Shown here in pieces: positions 24,427-33,030 of a stretch of 64,000 nucleotides of DNA. Location: positions 1 through 64,000 of the forward strand of contig NZ_LRUJ01000016.1 of the NCBI RefSeq assembly GCF_001548475.1. The letters run 5' to 3'. How positions within the stretch are numbered: the first letter of the stretch is position 1; every line of letters starts with the position of its first letter. The translations under genes and the position numbers were made by a program. Below the pieces are notes generated by a model. That model searched no databases and was not told the origin of the DNA. It was given only the letters and a program-made list of their open reading frames with translations. Origin of the DNA: Bordetella hinzii LMG 13501 (lineage in GTDB: Bacteria; Pseudomonadota; Gammaproteobacteria; Burkholderiales; Burkholderiaceae_B).

Positions 24427-25443
24427 ATGGATACCCCACGTTGGAAGCAGCGCCCGGAGGGCTCGAATTGGGGCGACTTCGGTCCCGATGACCAGATCGG
24501 CCGCATGAATCTGCTGACCCCGCAAACACGGTTGCGGGCCCTGCGCGAAGCCCGGGAGGGCCGCGTCTTCTGCCTGAGCCTGCCGCTGGACTATCCCGGC
24601 GGCAACACGCTGTTTCAGCACCGCAAGGCGCCGCAGTTCCACTACGACAGGCGCGGCGACGGCTATAACTACAACTACCGGCTGTCCCAGGTCTGCCCCT
24701 GCTTCAGCGATGTCGTCTCCGATGACGCAGTGCTGATGTTCCTGCAGTACTCCACGCAATGGGATGGGCTGGGCCATGTCGGCCAGATGTTCGACGCCAA
24801 CGGCGACGGCCTGCCCGAGAAGGTCTATTACAACGGCTATCGCGCCGGCCAGGACATCATCGGCCCGGACGATGCCGACAGCGGCCGGGGCGCCAAGGCC
24901 ATCGGTATCGAGAACATGGCCACCGCCGGCGTACAGGGACGCGGCGTGATGGTCGACCTGGAGCGCCGCTACGGACGCGAGCGCGCGCTCGTGGGCTACG
25001 ACGGACTGATGGCCGCGCTCGACGGCGTGGAAGTGCTGCCGGGCGACTTCCTATGCCTGTACACCGGTTTCGCCGACCTCGTCCTCGAAATGAACAAGCA
25101 GCCCGACGGCGACGTGCTGTCGCGCTCCTGCGCGGTGCTGGACGGCCGCGACGAGCGGCTGCTGCAATGGATCAGCGACTCGGGCATCGTGGCCATCTGC
25201 GCCGACAACTTCGCCGTCGAGGCCTACCCGGCCGGCCCCGCCCAGGGCGAGCACTATCCCGGGCTGCCTCTTCATGCCCATTGCCTGTTCAAGCTGGGCT
25301 TGCACCTGGGCGAGCTGTGGTACTTCGCCGAGCTGGCGCGATGGCTCAGGCAGCAAGGCCGCCACGCATTCTTGCTGACCGCGCCGCCCCTGCGCCTGCC
25401 GGGCGCCGTCGGCTCGCCCGTGACCCCCATCGCCACCGTCTGA
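24427..25443 (+). CDS. Cyclase-family metal hydrolase (kynurenine formamidase-like)
   Basis: This 338-residue protein of the cyclase family (Pfam PF04199) has known members that are metal-dependent amide or lactone hydrolases. I chose the ATG at 24427 (MDTPRWKQRPEGSNWGDFGP), where family members usually begin, with AAGGA 11 bases upstream; ATGs at 24406 and 24415 are in frame. The metal-site region reads TQWDGLGHVGQ (110-120), the variant of the HxxTHxDxxxH motif seen in this longer bacterial subgroup, keeping Asp113 and His117. A DNFAVEAYP loop and a late LPLHAHCLFKLGLHLGE segment supply further candidate ligands. It may open or hydrolyse a cyclic amide or ester before activation to a CoA ester. 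The substrate is unknown. Confidence 0.78.
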   Translation: MDTPRWKQRPEGSNWGDFGPDDQIGRMNLLTPQTRLRALREAREGRVFCLSLPLDYPGGNTLFQHRKAPQFHYDRRGDGYNYNYRLSQVCPCFSDVVSDDAVLMFLQYSTQWDGLGHVGQMFDANGDGLPEKVYYNGYRAGQDIIGPDDADSGRGAKAIGIENMATAGVQGRGVMVDLERRYGRERALVGYDGLMAALDGVEVLPGDFLCLYTGFADLVLEMNKQPDGDVLSRSCAVLDGRDERLLQWISDSGIVAICADNFAVEAYPAGPAQGEHYPGLPLHAHCLFKLGLHLGELWYFAELARWLRQQGRHAFLLTAPPLRLPGAVGSPVTPIATV

Positions 25444-25491
25444 ACCGGCGCCGGGGCCCGGCCCCGGCCGCCCTCTTATCCGGAGACCGCA

Positions 25492-26463
25492 ATGCTCGCT
25501 CGCATTCCGGCCTGGGCCATCCTGGCCCTGGCCAGCCTCGCGCCGCTGGCGCAGGCCACGACCGTCTATCCCGACAAACCCGTCACCCTTGTCATTCCCT
25601 TCCCGCCCGGCGGCACCAGCGACGTCGTGGGACGCCAGCTCGCCAAGCAGCTGGGCGAAGAACTGGGCGGCACGTTCGTGGTCAACAACAAGGCCGGCGC
25701 CGCCAGCACCATAGGCGCCACCTACGTCGCCCGGGCGCCCAAGGACGGCTATACGCTCCTGCTCTCCTCCGGCAGCACCTTCACGGTCACGCCGCACCTG
25801 ATGAAGCAGATGCCCTACACCCTGGACGATTTCGCACCCGTGGCGGCCGTGGCCACCGTGCCCTTCGCCTTTGTCGTCAAGAAGGATTTCCCCGCCCGCA
25901 GCCTGGCCGACTACGTCGCCTATGCCAAGGCGCATCCGGATAAGATCAACAACGCCACCAACGGCTCGGGCAGCATGGTGCACCTGCTCGGCGAGCTGGT
26001 CGCCTCCGGCCTGGGCATCAAGGTCACCCAGGTGCATTACAAGGGCGCCGCCCCGGCCACGGTCGACATGATAGGCGGCGTGGTCGATTCAAACATCGAG
26101 GCGCTCACCAGCGCGGTGCCCAATGTGCGGGCGGGGCAGTATCGCGCCCTGGCCGTGCTCAGCCCGCAGCGGCAGCCCTTGCTGCAAGACGTCCCGACCT
26201 TCGCCGAGCTCGGCTATCCCGATATCGTCGGCGAGACCTGGTACGCGGTCTTCGCGCCGGCGGGCACGCCGCCGGAGGTGGTGGCGCGCCTCAATGGCGC
26301 CCTGCGCAAGATCACGGCGTCAGCCGAATTCGGCCAGATCATGCGGCAGATCGGCAACGAGGCGCGCAGCAGCACGCCACAGGAATTGCGCGACATCACC
26401 GAGCGCGAGAGCCGGCGCTGGGGCGCGCTCATCACCAAGCTGGACATCCCGCCACTGCAGTAA
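25492..26463 (+). CDS. Bug-family (TctC) periplasmic solute-binding protein 2
   Basis: This 323-residue Bug-type binding protein has a signal peptide (1-22, cut after AQA) followed by YPDKPVTLVIPFPPGGTSDV. Further family marks are VVNNKAGAAST near residue 65, QVHYKGAAPATVDM and SPQRQPLLQDVPTFAELGYPD. The ATG has GGAGA about 9 bases upstream. It is in an operon with the cyclase-family gene (48-base gap) behind the operator-controlled promoter at 24309. It probably captures the substrate of that hydrolase for uptake, although no TctAB-type membrane component is encoded here. The convergent PRISE-like gene ends 31 bases away. Confidence 0.9.
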   Translation: MLARIPAWAILALASLAPLAQATTVYPDKPVTLVIPFPPGGTSDVVGRQLAKQLGEELGGTFVVNNKAGAASTIGATYVARAPKDGYTLLLSSGSTFTVTPHLMKQMPYTLDDFAPVAAVATVPFAFVVKKDFPARSLADYVAYAKAHPDKINNATNGSGSMVHLLGELVASGLGIKVTQVHYKGAAPATVDMIGGVVDSNIEALTSAVPNVRAGQYRALAVLSPQRQPLLQDVPTFAELGYPDIVGETWYAVFAPAGTPPEVVARLNGALRKITASAEFGQIMRQIGNEARSSTPQELRDITERESRRWGALITKLDIPPLQ

Positions 26464-26468
26464 AGGCC

Positions 26469-26489
26469 CGTGGCCGCGCCGCGGCCACG
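26469..26489. terminator. Strong hairpin between convergent genes
   Basis: CGTGGCCGC-GCC-GCGGCCACG is a perfect 9-base-pair stem with a 3-base loop. It lies in the 31-base gap between the convergent Bug and PRISE-like genes and could work in both directions. There is no T-run on either side, so it may act as a transcript 3' stabiliser or a rho-assisted terminator. Confidence 0.4.
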
Positions 26490-26494
26490 CCGCC

Positions 26495-27580
26495 TCAGCG
26501 CGGCAGATAGCCCAGGTCTTGCATCGCGCGCAGATGCTCCAGCACCGAGACCTCGCTGTCGATGCAATCGCCAAAGCCCGCCTGGCGCAGCTTGATGGTC
26601 GACACCAGGGGCGGCAGGGGCAAGGGATGCTGGGCGGCCCAGGTGGCGTCGGCATACTGCCAGGACAAACCGATGAGGGTGGAAAGTTCCGGGACACGCA
26701 GCTTGGCCCGGCGCGCCAAGCGGCGCCAGGCATCGGCCTCCTGCGACATGGTATGGCGCATGCGGTCCTGCGTGGGCGCGCCCAAGGGCATATCGAAAAA
26801 AGCCGCCAGGCGCTCGAACAGATGGCGCCAGACCATGACATCGCCATTGGCGATGTTGAAGGCCTGTCCCCAGGCCCCGGCGGCGTCCCAGGCCCAGGTC
26901 ACCGCGCGGGCGATCAGGCGCGCGTCGGTGCACTCGGTAAGCAGGCAGGGGTGTCCCGGATAAGCCAGCGGCTCACCCGCCTCGCGCCGCAGCGCCGCAT
27001 AGGCGCCCAGCGTGGCGACCGGGTTCATGGCGCTGCCCAGCGCCACGCCCAGCACGATCTGCGGCCGAAAGAGGGTCCATGCATATCCGCGGCGCCGCGC
27101 GTCTTCAGCCAGCAGATCATGCTGATCGAAATAGAAATTCGCATGATCGCGCAGCGCATCCTCCTCGCGCGCCGGGATGCGCATGGCCCGGCCCGTGTGC
27201 ACCCCATAGGCCTTGGTCCCCTGCATCAGCGTGACATGCCGCAAGGGCGCGTCCCGCAGCGCCTGCAGCGTATGCGCCAGCATACGGGTGTTCAAGGCCA
27301 CATTGTCGGGGTCGCGCCAGCCCTTGAGCAGGTCCGGCTGTTCGTTCAAGGCCGCATAGACCACATGCGTGATGTCGCCGTGCCCGGCCAGGGCGCGGCG
27401 CGTGGCCTCGGCATCGCGCAGGTCGGCGCTGATCCAGACGGCCCCGGGCGCGAAATCGGGCGCGCGGCGCGACAGCCCCACGCAATGCACATCATCCCGG
27501 CCGGCCAGGTGTTCCATCACCGCGCGCCCCACCACACCCAGCGCGCCCACCACCAAGACTTTTTTCGTCGTCATGATCAT
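26495..27580 (-). CDS. PRISE-type enone reductase (progesterone 5-beta-reductase-like SDR)
   Basis: This 361-residue atypical extended SDR has nucleotide-binding VGALGVVG at 11-18. It lacks a normal YxxxK site and instead has the features of progesterone-5-beta-reductase/iridoid-synthase-like enzymes: YAALNEQ (75-81), GTKAYG (121-126, with Lys123) and NFYFDQHDLL (148-157, with Tyr150). Enzymes of this family reduce activated C=C bonds of enones or enals with NADPH. It is the last gene of a six-gene leftward operon, overlapping the MaoC gene by ATGA (start 27580; a second ATG at 27574). In this context it may reduce an unsaturated cyclic or branched intermediate. The substrate is inferred only in general terms. 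Confidence 0.75.
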   Translation of the reverse strand: MIMTTKKVLVVGALGVVGRAVMEHLAGRDDVHCVGLSRRAPDFAPGAVWISADLRDAEATRRALAGHGDITHVVYAALNEQPDLLKGWRDPDNVALNTRMLAHTLQALRDAPLRHVTLMQGTKAYGVHTGRAMRIPAREEDALRDHANFYFDQHDLLAEDARRRGYAWTLFRPQIVLGVALGSAMNPVATLGAYAALRREAGEPLAYPGHPCLLTECTDARLIARAVTWAWDAAGAWGQAFNIANGDVMVWRHLFERLAAFFDMPLGAPTQDRMRHTMSQEADAWRRLARRAKLRVPELSTLIGLSWQYADATWAAQHPLPLPPLVSTIKLRQAGFGDCIDSEVSVLEHLRAMQDLGYLPR

Positions 27581-28440
27581 GTCCCGAACTCGAAACTGCC
27601 GTTATCGATGGCAACGGCATCGCGCTCCCGCACGATCGCTCGATACCGGGCCTGCCCGGCCGCTTCCATCCAGATCTCCAGGCGCAGGGTCTCGCCGGGA
27701 TACACCGGCGCGCGGAAGCGGCCATCCATGGCCAGCATCCGCCGCGGATCGGCGGCGCAACAATGGCGCACCAGACCATGCCCGGCCACCCCGAAACTGG
27801 CCATGCCGTGCAGGATGGGCCGCGGGAACCCCGCCCGGCGCGCCGAGGCGGGATCGATATGCAGGGGGTTGAGATCGGCGGACAGACGGTAGATCAGCGC
27901 CGCCTGCGGCGAGGTCGGGCAGTCGGCGAGGAGGTCGGGCGCGCGCGCGGGCAGCGGCGCCGGCGGCGGCCGGACAGCCGGCGCCCCGCCATAGCCGCCG
28001 TCCCCGCGGCAAAACACCGTCTGGCGCAGCGTGGCGAGATGGCCGCCATCCTCAAGATCGAAGAGATCGCGCTCGACATAGAGCAACGCGCCCTTGTCCG
28101 CGCCCTTATCCGCGACATCGACAATGCGCGTGACCCCTCTCACATTGCCCTGCGGCGCGGGCGGACGGTGCAGGCGGATGGACTGCTCGCCGTGCACGGT
28201 GCGCCGCCAGTCCAGGCCCAGCGGCAGATCGCGCAGCCAGAACCCCGGATCGGCCAGCACATTGACCAGCGTCGGCTCCACCTTCAGGCGCGTTTCGTCC
28301 AGATAGGCCAGGTCGGATTCATCCAGCGGGTCCAGGCCCACGCCCAGCGCCAGGGCATAGCGCGCGCAATCGCGCCAATCGTAACGCTGCTGCGCGTCCG
28401 GGATGCGCGCATCCCGCAGCCGGGAAAGATCGATAGCCAT
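27577..28440 (-). CDS. MaoC-type (hydratase 2) enoyl-CoA hydratase
   Basis: This 287-residue double hot-dog hydratase has its catalytic segment in the C-terminal repeat: ADLNPLHIDPASARRAG starting at residue 188, with Asp189, Asn191 and His194, followed by RPILHGMASFG (207-217). The N-terminal repeat lacks the motif, as usual in MFE2-type hydratases. It would hydrate a 2-enoyl-CoA to the (3R)-hydroxyacyl-CoA. I chose the ATG at 28440, since the longer open frame runs into the neighbouring gene. It sits directly between the thiolase-like gene and the PRISE-like gene. In steroid side-chain pathways MaoC hydratases feed the Ltp2-type aldolase, a parallel discussed in the findings. Confidence 0.84.
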   Translation of the reverse strand: MAIDLSRLRDARIPDAQQRYDWRDCARYALALGVGLDPLDESDLAYLDETRLKVEPTLVNVLADPGFWLRDLPLGLDWRRTVHGEQSIRLHRPPAPQGNVRGVTRIVDVADKGADKGALLYVERDLFDLEDGGHLATLRQTVFCRGDGGYGGAPAVRPPPAPLPARAPDLLADCPTSPQAALIYRLSADLNPLHIDPASARRAGFPRPILHGMASFGVAGHGLVRHCCAADPRRMLAMDGRFRAPVYPGETLRLEIWMEAAGQARYRAIVRERDAVAIDNGSFEFGT

Positions 28441-28481
28441 GACAACCTCGCCGAAAGGCTGATTGAAGAAGACGGACGGCC

Positions 28482-29645
28482 CTACAACACGTCGGCCGTG
28501 CCCAGGATGGCCGTGGCCTGGCTCGAAAGCACGCCGCCATTGGCATGGGCCAGCGATATCCGCGCGCCCGGCACTTGCCGCTCGCCCGCCTCGCCGCGCA
28601 GCTGCTGCACCGATTCCAGCACGGTAAACAGGCCATACATGCCAGGGTGGTTGCATGACAGCCCCCCGCCATTGGTATTGACCGGCAATACCCCGCCCGG
28701 CGCGATGGCCCCGCTGGCGACGAGCGCGCCGCCCTCGCCCTTGGCGCAAAAACCCAGGTCTTCCAGGAACAAGATGGTGTTGATCGTGAAGGCGTCGTAG
28801 AGCATGACATGATCGACATCGCGCGCGGACAGGCCGGCCATGGCATAGGCGCGCCGCCCCGACTCCACCGCGCCGGTCATCGTCAGGTCCGGCATGGCCG
28901 AGATCTGACGATGGGTGACCGCGATGCCGGTTCCCAGCACATAGATGGGCGGACGCCGCAGATCGCGCGCGCGTTCGGCGCCCACCAGCACGATGGCCGC
29001 CCCGCCATCCGTCACGAGACAGCAATCGGCCTTGCTCAAGGGGTCGCTGATCATGCGTGAAGCCAGCACCTCCCCGCGCCCCAGGGGTTCGCGCGCATAG
29101 GCGTCCGGATTGAGCCGGGCCCAGGCGCGGGCCGCCACGGCCACATCCGCCAGCTGTTCGCGCGTGGTGCCGTACTGATGCATATGGCGCGCCGCCGCCA
29201 GCGCATAGCTGGAGATGGGATAGCGCGGCGCGAACGGCGCCTCGTATGGCTGGGGATCCGGCATGGAAGCCAGCTTGCCGCCGGCTGTCAGCTGGTTAGA
29301 GCCATAGCAGATCAGCGCGACCTCGCACAAGCCTGTCTCCAGCGCCGCCATCGCGGACTGCAGATGAAACAGAAACGATGCCCCGCCCACCATGGTGCCG
29401 TCCGCCTGGCGCGGCCGTATGCCCAGGCGTTCGGCCACGTTCAGCACCGGCAGGCCCGAGGTGGACATCGCGCAGTACAGGCCGTCCACATCCCGCAGTC
29501 CCAGGCCGCAGTCCTCCAGCGCCAGCACGGCGGCTTCCTGCAGCTGATCGAACGGCGTGCGGCCGGGCGCGTTCCAGCGCCGCGTATTGCCGATGCCCAC
29601 GATGGCGCTGCGGCCGCGCAGCCCCTGATCCGAAGCCGGCCTCAT
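28482..29645 (-). CDS. Thiolase-like protein lacking the catalytic Cys (Ltp2-type, retro-aldolase candidate)
   Basis: This 387-residue protein has a thiolase fold, as shown by GGGLSCNHPGMYG (326-338) and overall length. The place of the nucleophilic Cys motif (CxSG) reads MVGGASFLFHLQSA (85-98), and the C-terminal CxG loop reads HANGGVLS (367-374) without Cys. It therefore belongs with the lipid-transfer/SCP2-thiolase-like proteins that pair with DUF35 proteins. Tyr283 in MLYDAFTINT and Tyr337 remain as possible acid/base groups. Known members of this type (Ltp2 with DUF35) perform retro-aldol cleavage of beta-hydroxyacyl-CoA in steroid side-chain degradation. The start at 29645 overlaps the DUF35 stop by ATGA, so the two are translationally coupled. 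Confidence 0.8.
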   Translation of the reverse strand: MRPASDQGLRGRSAIVGIGNTRRWNAPGRTPFDQLQEAAVLALEDCGLGLRDVDGLYCAMSTSGLPVLNVAERLGIRPRQADGTMVGGASFLFHLQSAMAALETGLCEVALICYGSNQLTAGGKLASMPDPQPYEAPFAPRYPISSYALAAARHMHQYGTTREQLADVAVAARAWARLNPDAYAREPLGRGEVLASRMISDPLSKADCCLVTDGGAAIVLVGAERARDLRRPPIYVLGTGIAVTHRQISAMPDLTMTGAVESGRRAYAMAGLSARDVDHVMLYDAFTINTILFLEDLGFCAKGEGGALVASGAIAPGGVLPVNTNGGGLSCNHPGMYGLFTVLESVQQLRGEAGERQVPGARISLAHANGGVLSSQATAILGTADVL

Positions 29646-30022
29646 GCGCCTTCCCCTTCCGCGCGGAAGACGACATGGGCGCCGTCCTCCTGCGCGACGA
29701 TGTGTCCGCGCACGCGCAGGCCGATGGCCGGGGCGGCCATGCCCTCGACCCGGCTGAGCATGCGCGCACCGCCCTCCAGCTCCACCAGCGAGACGTTGTA
29801 GTCGCCCTTGCGGTCGCGCACCGTGGTGGTGGAATACACGACGCCGCGCCCGTCCGACTCGCGCCAGCGCAGGCGCGGACTGCCGCAGGCGCGGCACACG
29901 AGCGCCGGCGGAAAGCGCACGGCGGCGCAATCCTCGCAATGCTGCAGGAGAATGCGGCCCGAGCGCAGGCCGGCCTCGTACTGGGCATCCGGGCCGGGCC
30001 CATCGAAACGCGCGTCCGCCAT
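29642..30022 (-). CDS. DUF35 OB-fold protein with zinc ribbon
   Basis: This 126-residue protein has an N-terminal four-cysteine zinc ribbon, CEDC (29-32) and CRAC (43-46), followed by a DUF35 OB-fold domain (VYSTTTVRDRKGDYNVSLVELEGG). Such proteins are partners of thiolase-like enzymes and contribute to acyl-CoA binding or complex formation. In Ltp2-ChsH2-type aldolases the DUF35 domain is essential. The coupling of its stop codon with the start of the thiolase-like gene fits a stoichiometric complex. It begins 2 bases after the hydratase stop codon. Confidence 0.85.
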   Translation of the reverse strand: MADARFDGPGPDAQYEAGLRSGRILLQHCEDCAAVRFPPALVCRACGSPRLRWRESDGRGVVYSTTTVRDRKGDYNVSLVELEGGARMLSRVEGMAAPAIGLRVRGHIVAQEDGAHVVFRAEGEGA

Positions 30023-30024
30023 GG

Positions 30025-30807
30025 CTATTTCCCCTGCCAGACGGGCGCGCGTTTCTGCGCGAAGGCAGCCGAGCCCTCGCGCGCGTCCTCGGAGTTGAAC
30101 ACGTGCTCGGTCAGCGCCGCCTGGCGGCTCCAGAGTTCGTCGGCCGGCCAGCCCTGGGATTCGATGATGACGCGCTTGCTGGCCGCCACGGCCAGCGGGC
30201 CGTTGGCGACGATGCGCTGCGCCAGCTCGCGCGCGCCCGCCAAGGCCTGGCCGGGCTCGGTGAGCTGGTTGATCAAACCATGGTGATAGGCCCGCGCCGC
30301 CGGAAACATATCGCCCGTCAAGGCCAGTTCGAGCGCCACCCGGTAAGGCAGCTGGCGCGGCAGCCGCAGCAGGCCGCCGCCCGTGGCGGCCAGGCCGCGC
30401 TTGACTTCCGGCACGCCGAACTGCGCGTTGTCGGCGGCCACCACCAGATCGCAGGCCAGCACCAGCTCGAAGCCGCCGGCCAGCGCATAGCCCTCCACGG
30501 CGGCGATCAGCGGCTTCTTGGGCGGCCGCATCGTCAGGCCGCCGAAACCGCGCCCCTCGATACTGGGCCGCTCGCCGCGCAGAAAGCCCTTCAGGTCCAT
30601 CCCGGCGCAGAACGAACCGCCGGCGCCGGTCAGGATGCCAATGCGCAGGTCGTCGCGCGCGTCGAGCTCGTCGATCGCGGCCGCGATGCCCCGCGCCACG
30701 GCCAGCGTCACCGCATTGCGCGCCTGCGGCCGGTTGATGGTGATGGTCAGGATACCCTCGCCGCTTTGCAGCAGCACCTCGTCCTGCTCGTGGGTCGTCG
30801 TCGACAT
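30025..30807 (-). CDS. Crotonase-family enoyl-CoA hydratase
   Basis: This 260-residue crotonase-fold enzyme has oxyanion-hole segments SFCAGMDL (66-73) and VEGYALAGGFELVLACD (104-120). Both catalytic glutamates are in the usual places, Glu114 (GGFE) and Glu134 (GVPEVKRGL), so it is likely a true hydratase making (3S)-hydroxyacyl-CoA for the HSD10-like dehydrogenase encoded just upstream. The start codon is ATG at 30807. It is the second gene of the leftward catabolic operon, 18 bases after the dehydrogenase and 2 bases before DUF35. The operon therefore encodes two hydratases of different fold and probably opposite stereochemistry. Confidence 0.88.
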   Translation of the reverse strand: MSTTTHEQDEVLLQSGEGILTITINRPQARNAVTLAVARGIAAAIDELDARDDLRIGILTGAGGSFCAGMDLKGFLRGERPSIEGRGFGGLTMRPPKKPLIAAVEGYALAGGFELVLACDLVVAADNAQFGVPEVKRGLAATGGGLLRLPRQLPYRVALELALTGDMFPAARAYHHGLINQLTEPGQALAGARELAQRIVANGPLAVAASKRVIIESQGWPADELWSRQAALTEHVFNSEDAREGSAAFAQKRAPVWQGK

Positions 30808-30825
30808 GGTGGTTTCCTCGGTGTC

Positions 30826-31587
30826 TCAGCGCGGCGCCATGCGCAAGGCGCCGTCCAGCCGGATGGTCTCGCCGTTGAGCATGGGATTGACAATGATGTG
30901 TTCGGCCAGCAAGGCGTACTCGGCCGGCGTGCCCAGCCGGGCGGGGTGCGGCACCGACGCGGACAAGGTCCTGCGGGCATCCTCCGAGACGCGCGCCAGC
31001 ATGGGCGTATCGAAAATTCCCGGCGCGATGGTGCAGACCCGGATGGCCTTGCTTGCCAGGTCGCGGGCCGCCACGATGGTCATGCCGACCACGCCGGCCT
31101 TGGACGAGGCATAGCCGATCTGTCCGATCTGGCCCTCGTAGGCGGCCACCGAGGCCGTCAACACGCAGACGCCGCGCTCGCCGCCTTCGTCGGGCGCATT
31201 GCGCGCCATCTGCGCCGCCGCCACCCGCAGGGTATTGAAGGTGCCGATCAGATTGACGCGCACGATGTCGATGTAGGTCTCCAGCGAGCCGGGGTTGCCT
31301 TCCTTGTCGAGCAGGCGCACCGGTCCGCCCCGGCCGGCGCAATGCACCAGCACCCGCAGGGGCGCCATCGCCACGGCCTGTTCGCAAGCGGCACGCAACT
31401 CGGCCTCGTCCAGGACATTGGCCGGCGCGAACCGCGCCCCCAGTTCGCGCGCCACCGCCGCGCCGTCGGACGCCGGCAAATCCGCGATCACCACCTTCAT
31501 GCCCTGGCTGACCAGGCGTTGCGCGGTCGCCAGGCCCAAGCCCGATGCGCCACCCGTCACCAGCGCGCTACTGCCTTCTGTCTTCAT
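30826..31587 (-). CDS. 3-hydroxyacyl-CoA dehydrogenase, HSD10-like SDR
   Basis: This 253-residue classical SDR has TGGASGLG at residues 11-18, Asp36 for NAD selectivity, and catalytic Ser146, Tyr159 and Lys163. The segment [20 protein letters not shown] is very close to human 17-beta-HSD type 10/2-methyl-3-hydroxybutyryl-CoA dehydrogenase, so I assign NAD-linked oxidation of an (often branched) 3-hydroxyacyl-CoA. I chose the ATG at 31587, which has GAGG upstream; the frame is open further but the extra residues are not conserved-looking. It is the first gene of the leftward operon, 34 bases from the -10 of the operator-bearing promoter at 31621-31649. Confidence 0.87.
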   Translation of the reverse strand: MKTEGSSALVTGGASGLGLATAQRLVSQGMKVVIADLPASDGAAVARELGARFAPANVLDEAELRAACEQAVAMAPLRVLVHCAGRGGPVRLLDKEGNPGSLETYIDIVRVNLIGTFNTLRVAAAQMARNAPDEGGERGVCVLTASVAAYEGQIGQIGYASSKAGVVGMTIVAARDLASKAIRVCTIAPGIFDTPMLARVSEDARRTLSASVPHPARLGTPAEYALLAEHIIVNPMLNGETIRLDGALRMAPR

Positions 31588-31620
31588 GAAGCAGACCTCA
31601 GGATAGGAAAAGGAAAACCC

Positions 31621-31649
31621 ATGATACATACCGCTTGGTATCTTTTCAA
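31621..31649 (-). promoter_or_regulatory. Promoter with operator for the leftward catabolic operon
   Basis: Read on the minus strand this is TTGAAA (31649-31644), a 17-base spacer and TATCAT (31626-31621), a good sigma-70 promoter. The palindrome core ATACCGCTTGGTAT (31628-31641) lies entirely within the spacer. It is the same core as in the cyclase promoter and the ABC-transporter promoter. Occupation by a repressor would block RNA polymerase. Confidence 0.62.
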
Positions 31650-31713
31650 TGCGGAGCGAATACAAAACAAAATACCTAGGGAAACCGCCAATACTGAATA
31701 TTCATCGTTGTCA

Positions 31714-31743
31714 TTGACCATCAAAAATACCGAATGGTATGTT
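31714..31743 (+). promoter_or_regulatory. Promoter with operator for the rightward ABC/catabolic operon
   Basis: TTGACC (31714-31719), an 18-base spacer and TATGTT (31738-31743) face the ABC transporter operon. The operator core ATACCGAATGGTAT (31727-31740) covers the spacer end and the first half of the -10. Spacing and -10 sequence are identical to the cyclase promoter at 24309-24338. The leader to the substrate-binding gene would be about 130 bases. Confidence 0.62.
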
Positions 31744-31879
31744 TGCTCTGGCAGCCCTTGCGTGCGACGGCATACCGGTCTTGCGCCGCTATCCTCCGCC
31801 CGCGCAGCACTCGCGCAGTCCCCCTAGATGCATTACCGCAGCGCCGGCGCAAGCCGGCCGATAAGATCAGGAGACAGGC

Positions 31880-33030
31880 ATGAAGCGGATACAAAAGCTG
31901 TTGCGTGTGACGACGCCCCTCGTCCTGGCGCTGGGAATCGGCATGCTGGCGCCCGCGGGCGCGGCCGAACCGCCCATCAAGGTCGGCGTCATCTTTCCGC
32001 TGTCCGGCGGCGCGGGCCCGCAAGGCCAGCACGTTACCCAGGCCATCCAGGCCATGGCCGCGGTGATCAATGAAGACGGCGGCGTCCTGGGCCGCAAGAT
32101 CGAAATCCTCGCGCGCGACGACGAATCCACCCCGGCGGTGGGCGTCTCGCGGGCCAACGAACTCATCAGCGCGGGCGTCTCGGTCATCATCGAAGGCTGG
32201 AACAGCCCCGTCACCCTGGCCATGCAGCCGGTGATCGCGCGCGCCGGCGTGCTGGACATCACCGCCATCTCCAAGGCCGACCCCATCCTGTCCGGCGAAG
32301 GCAATCCGCTGGCCGTGCGGCTCAACAGCTCCAACGCCCAGGACGGCGCCGTGATCGCCGACTACATCAAGCGCGCGGGCGCCAGGCGGCTGGCCTTTCT
32401 GACCGAGAACGACGCCTATGGCAACGGCGCACAGGCCTCGATCGAGCAAGGCCTCAAGGCCATCGGACACAGCTATGAAAAGGTGGCCGAAGAGAAATTC
32501 CCCTTCGCGCAGGCGGACTTCCGCGTGGCGATGACCAATGTGCGCGCCGCCAAGCCCGACCTTACCGTGGCCATCAACGCCAACGAAGGGCTGGGCATGC
32601 CGGCCATCATCCGCCAGGCCCGGCAGTCGCGTCTGCCGGGCAAGCTCGTCAGCGCCGTGGGCACGGTCGCGCCCAGCGTCATCAATGTCGCCGGCGATGC
32701 CTCCGACGGCCTGATCGGCGCGGACATCTACTTCCCTGACGTCGAGCCCTTTGCCTCCAATCCGGCCAACAAGCGCTTCGTGGCCAAGACGCAGGAAATG
32801 TTCAAGTACGCCCCGGACAAATTCATGGCGCTGGGCGCCGCGTCCCTGCAGGTCTGGGCACAGGCGACCAATGAGCTCAAGACCCTGGACCGCGAAGCCA
32901 TCGCCAAGCGGATCCGCGGCGGCAGCTTCAAGGGCACGCTCATGGGCGAGATCCATTTCGAACCCAACGGCCAGCTCAAGTCCCACTACTATCTGTTCAC
33001 GGTCAAGGACCGCAAGATCGTGGTCCAGCC

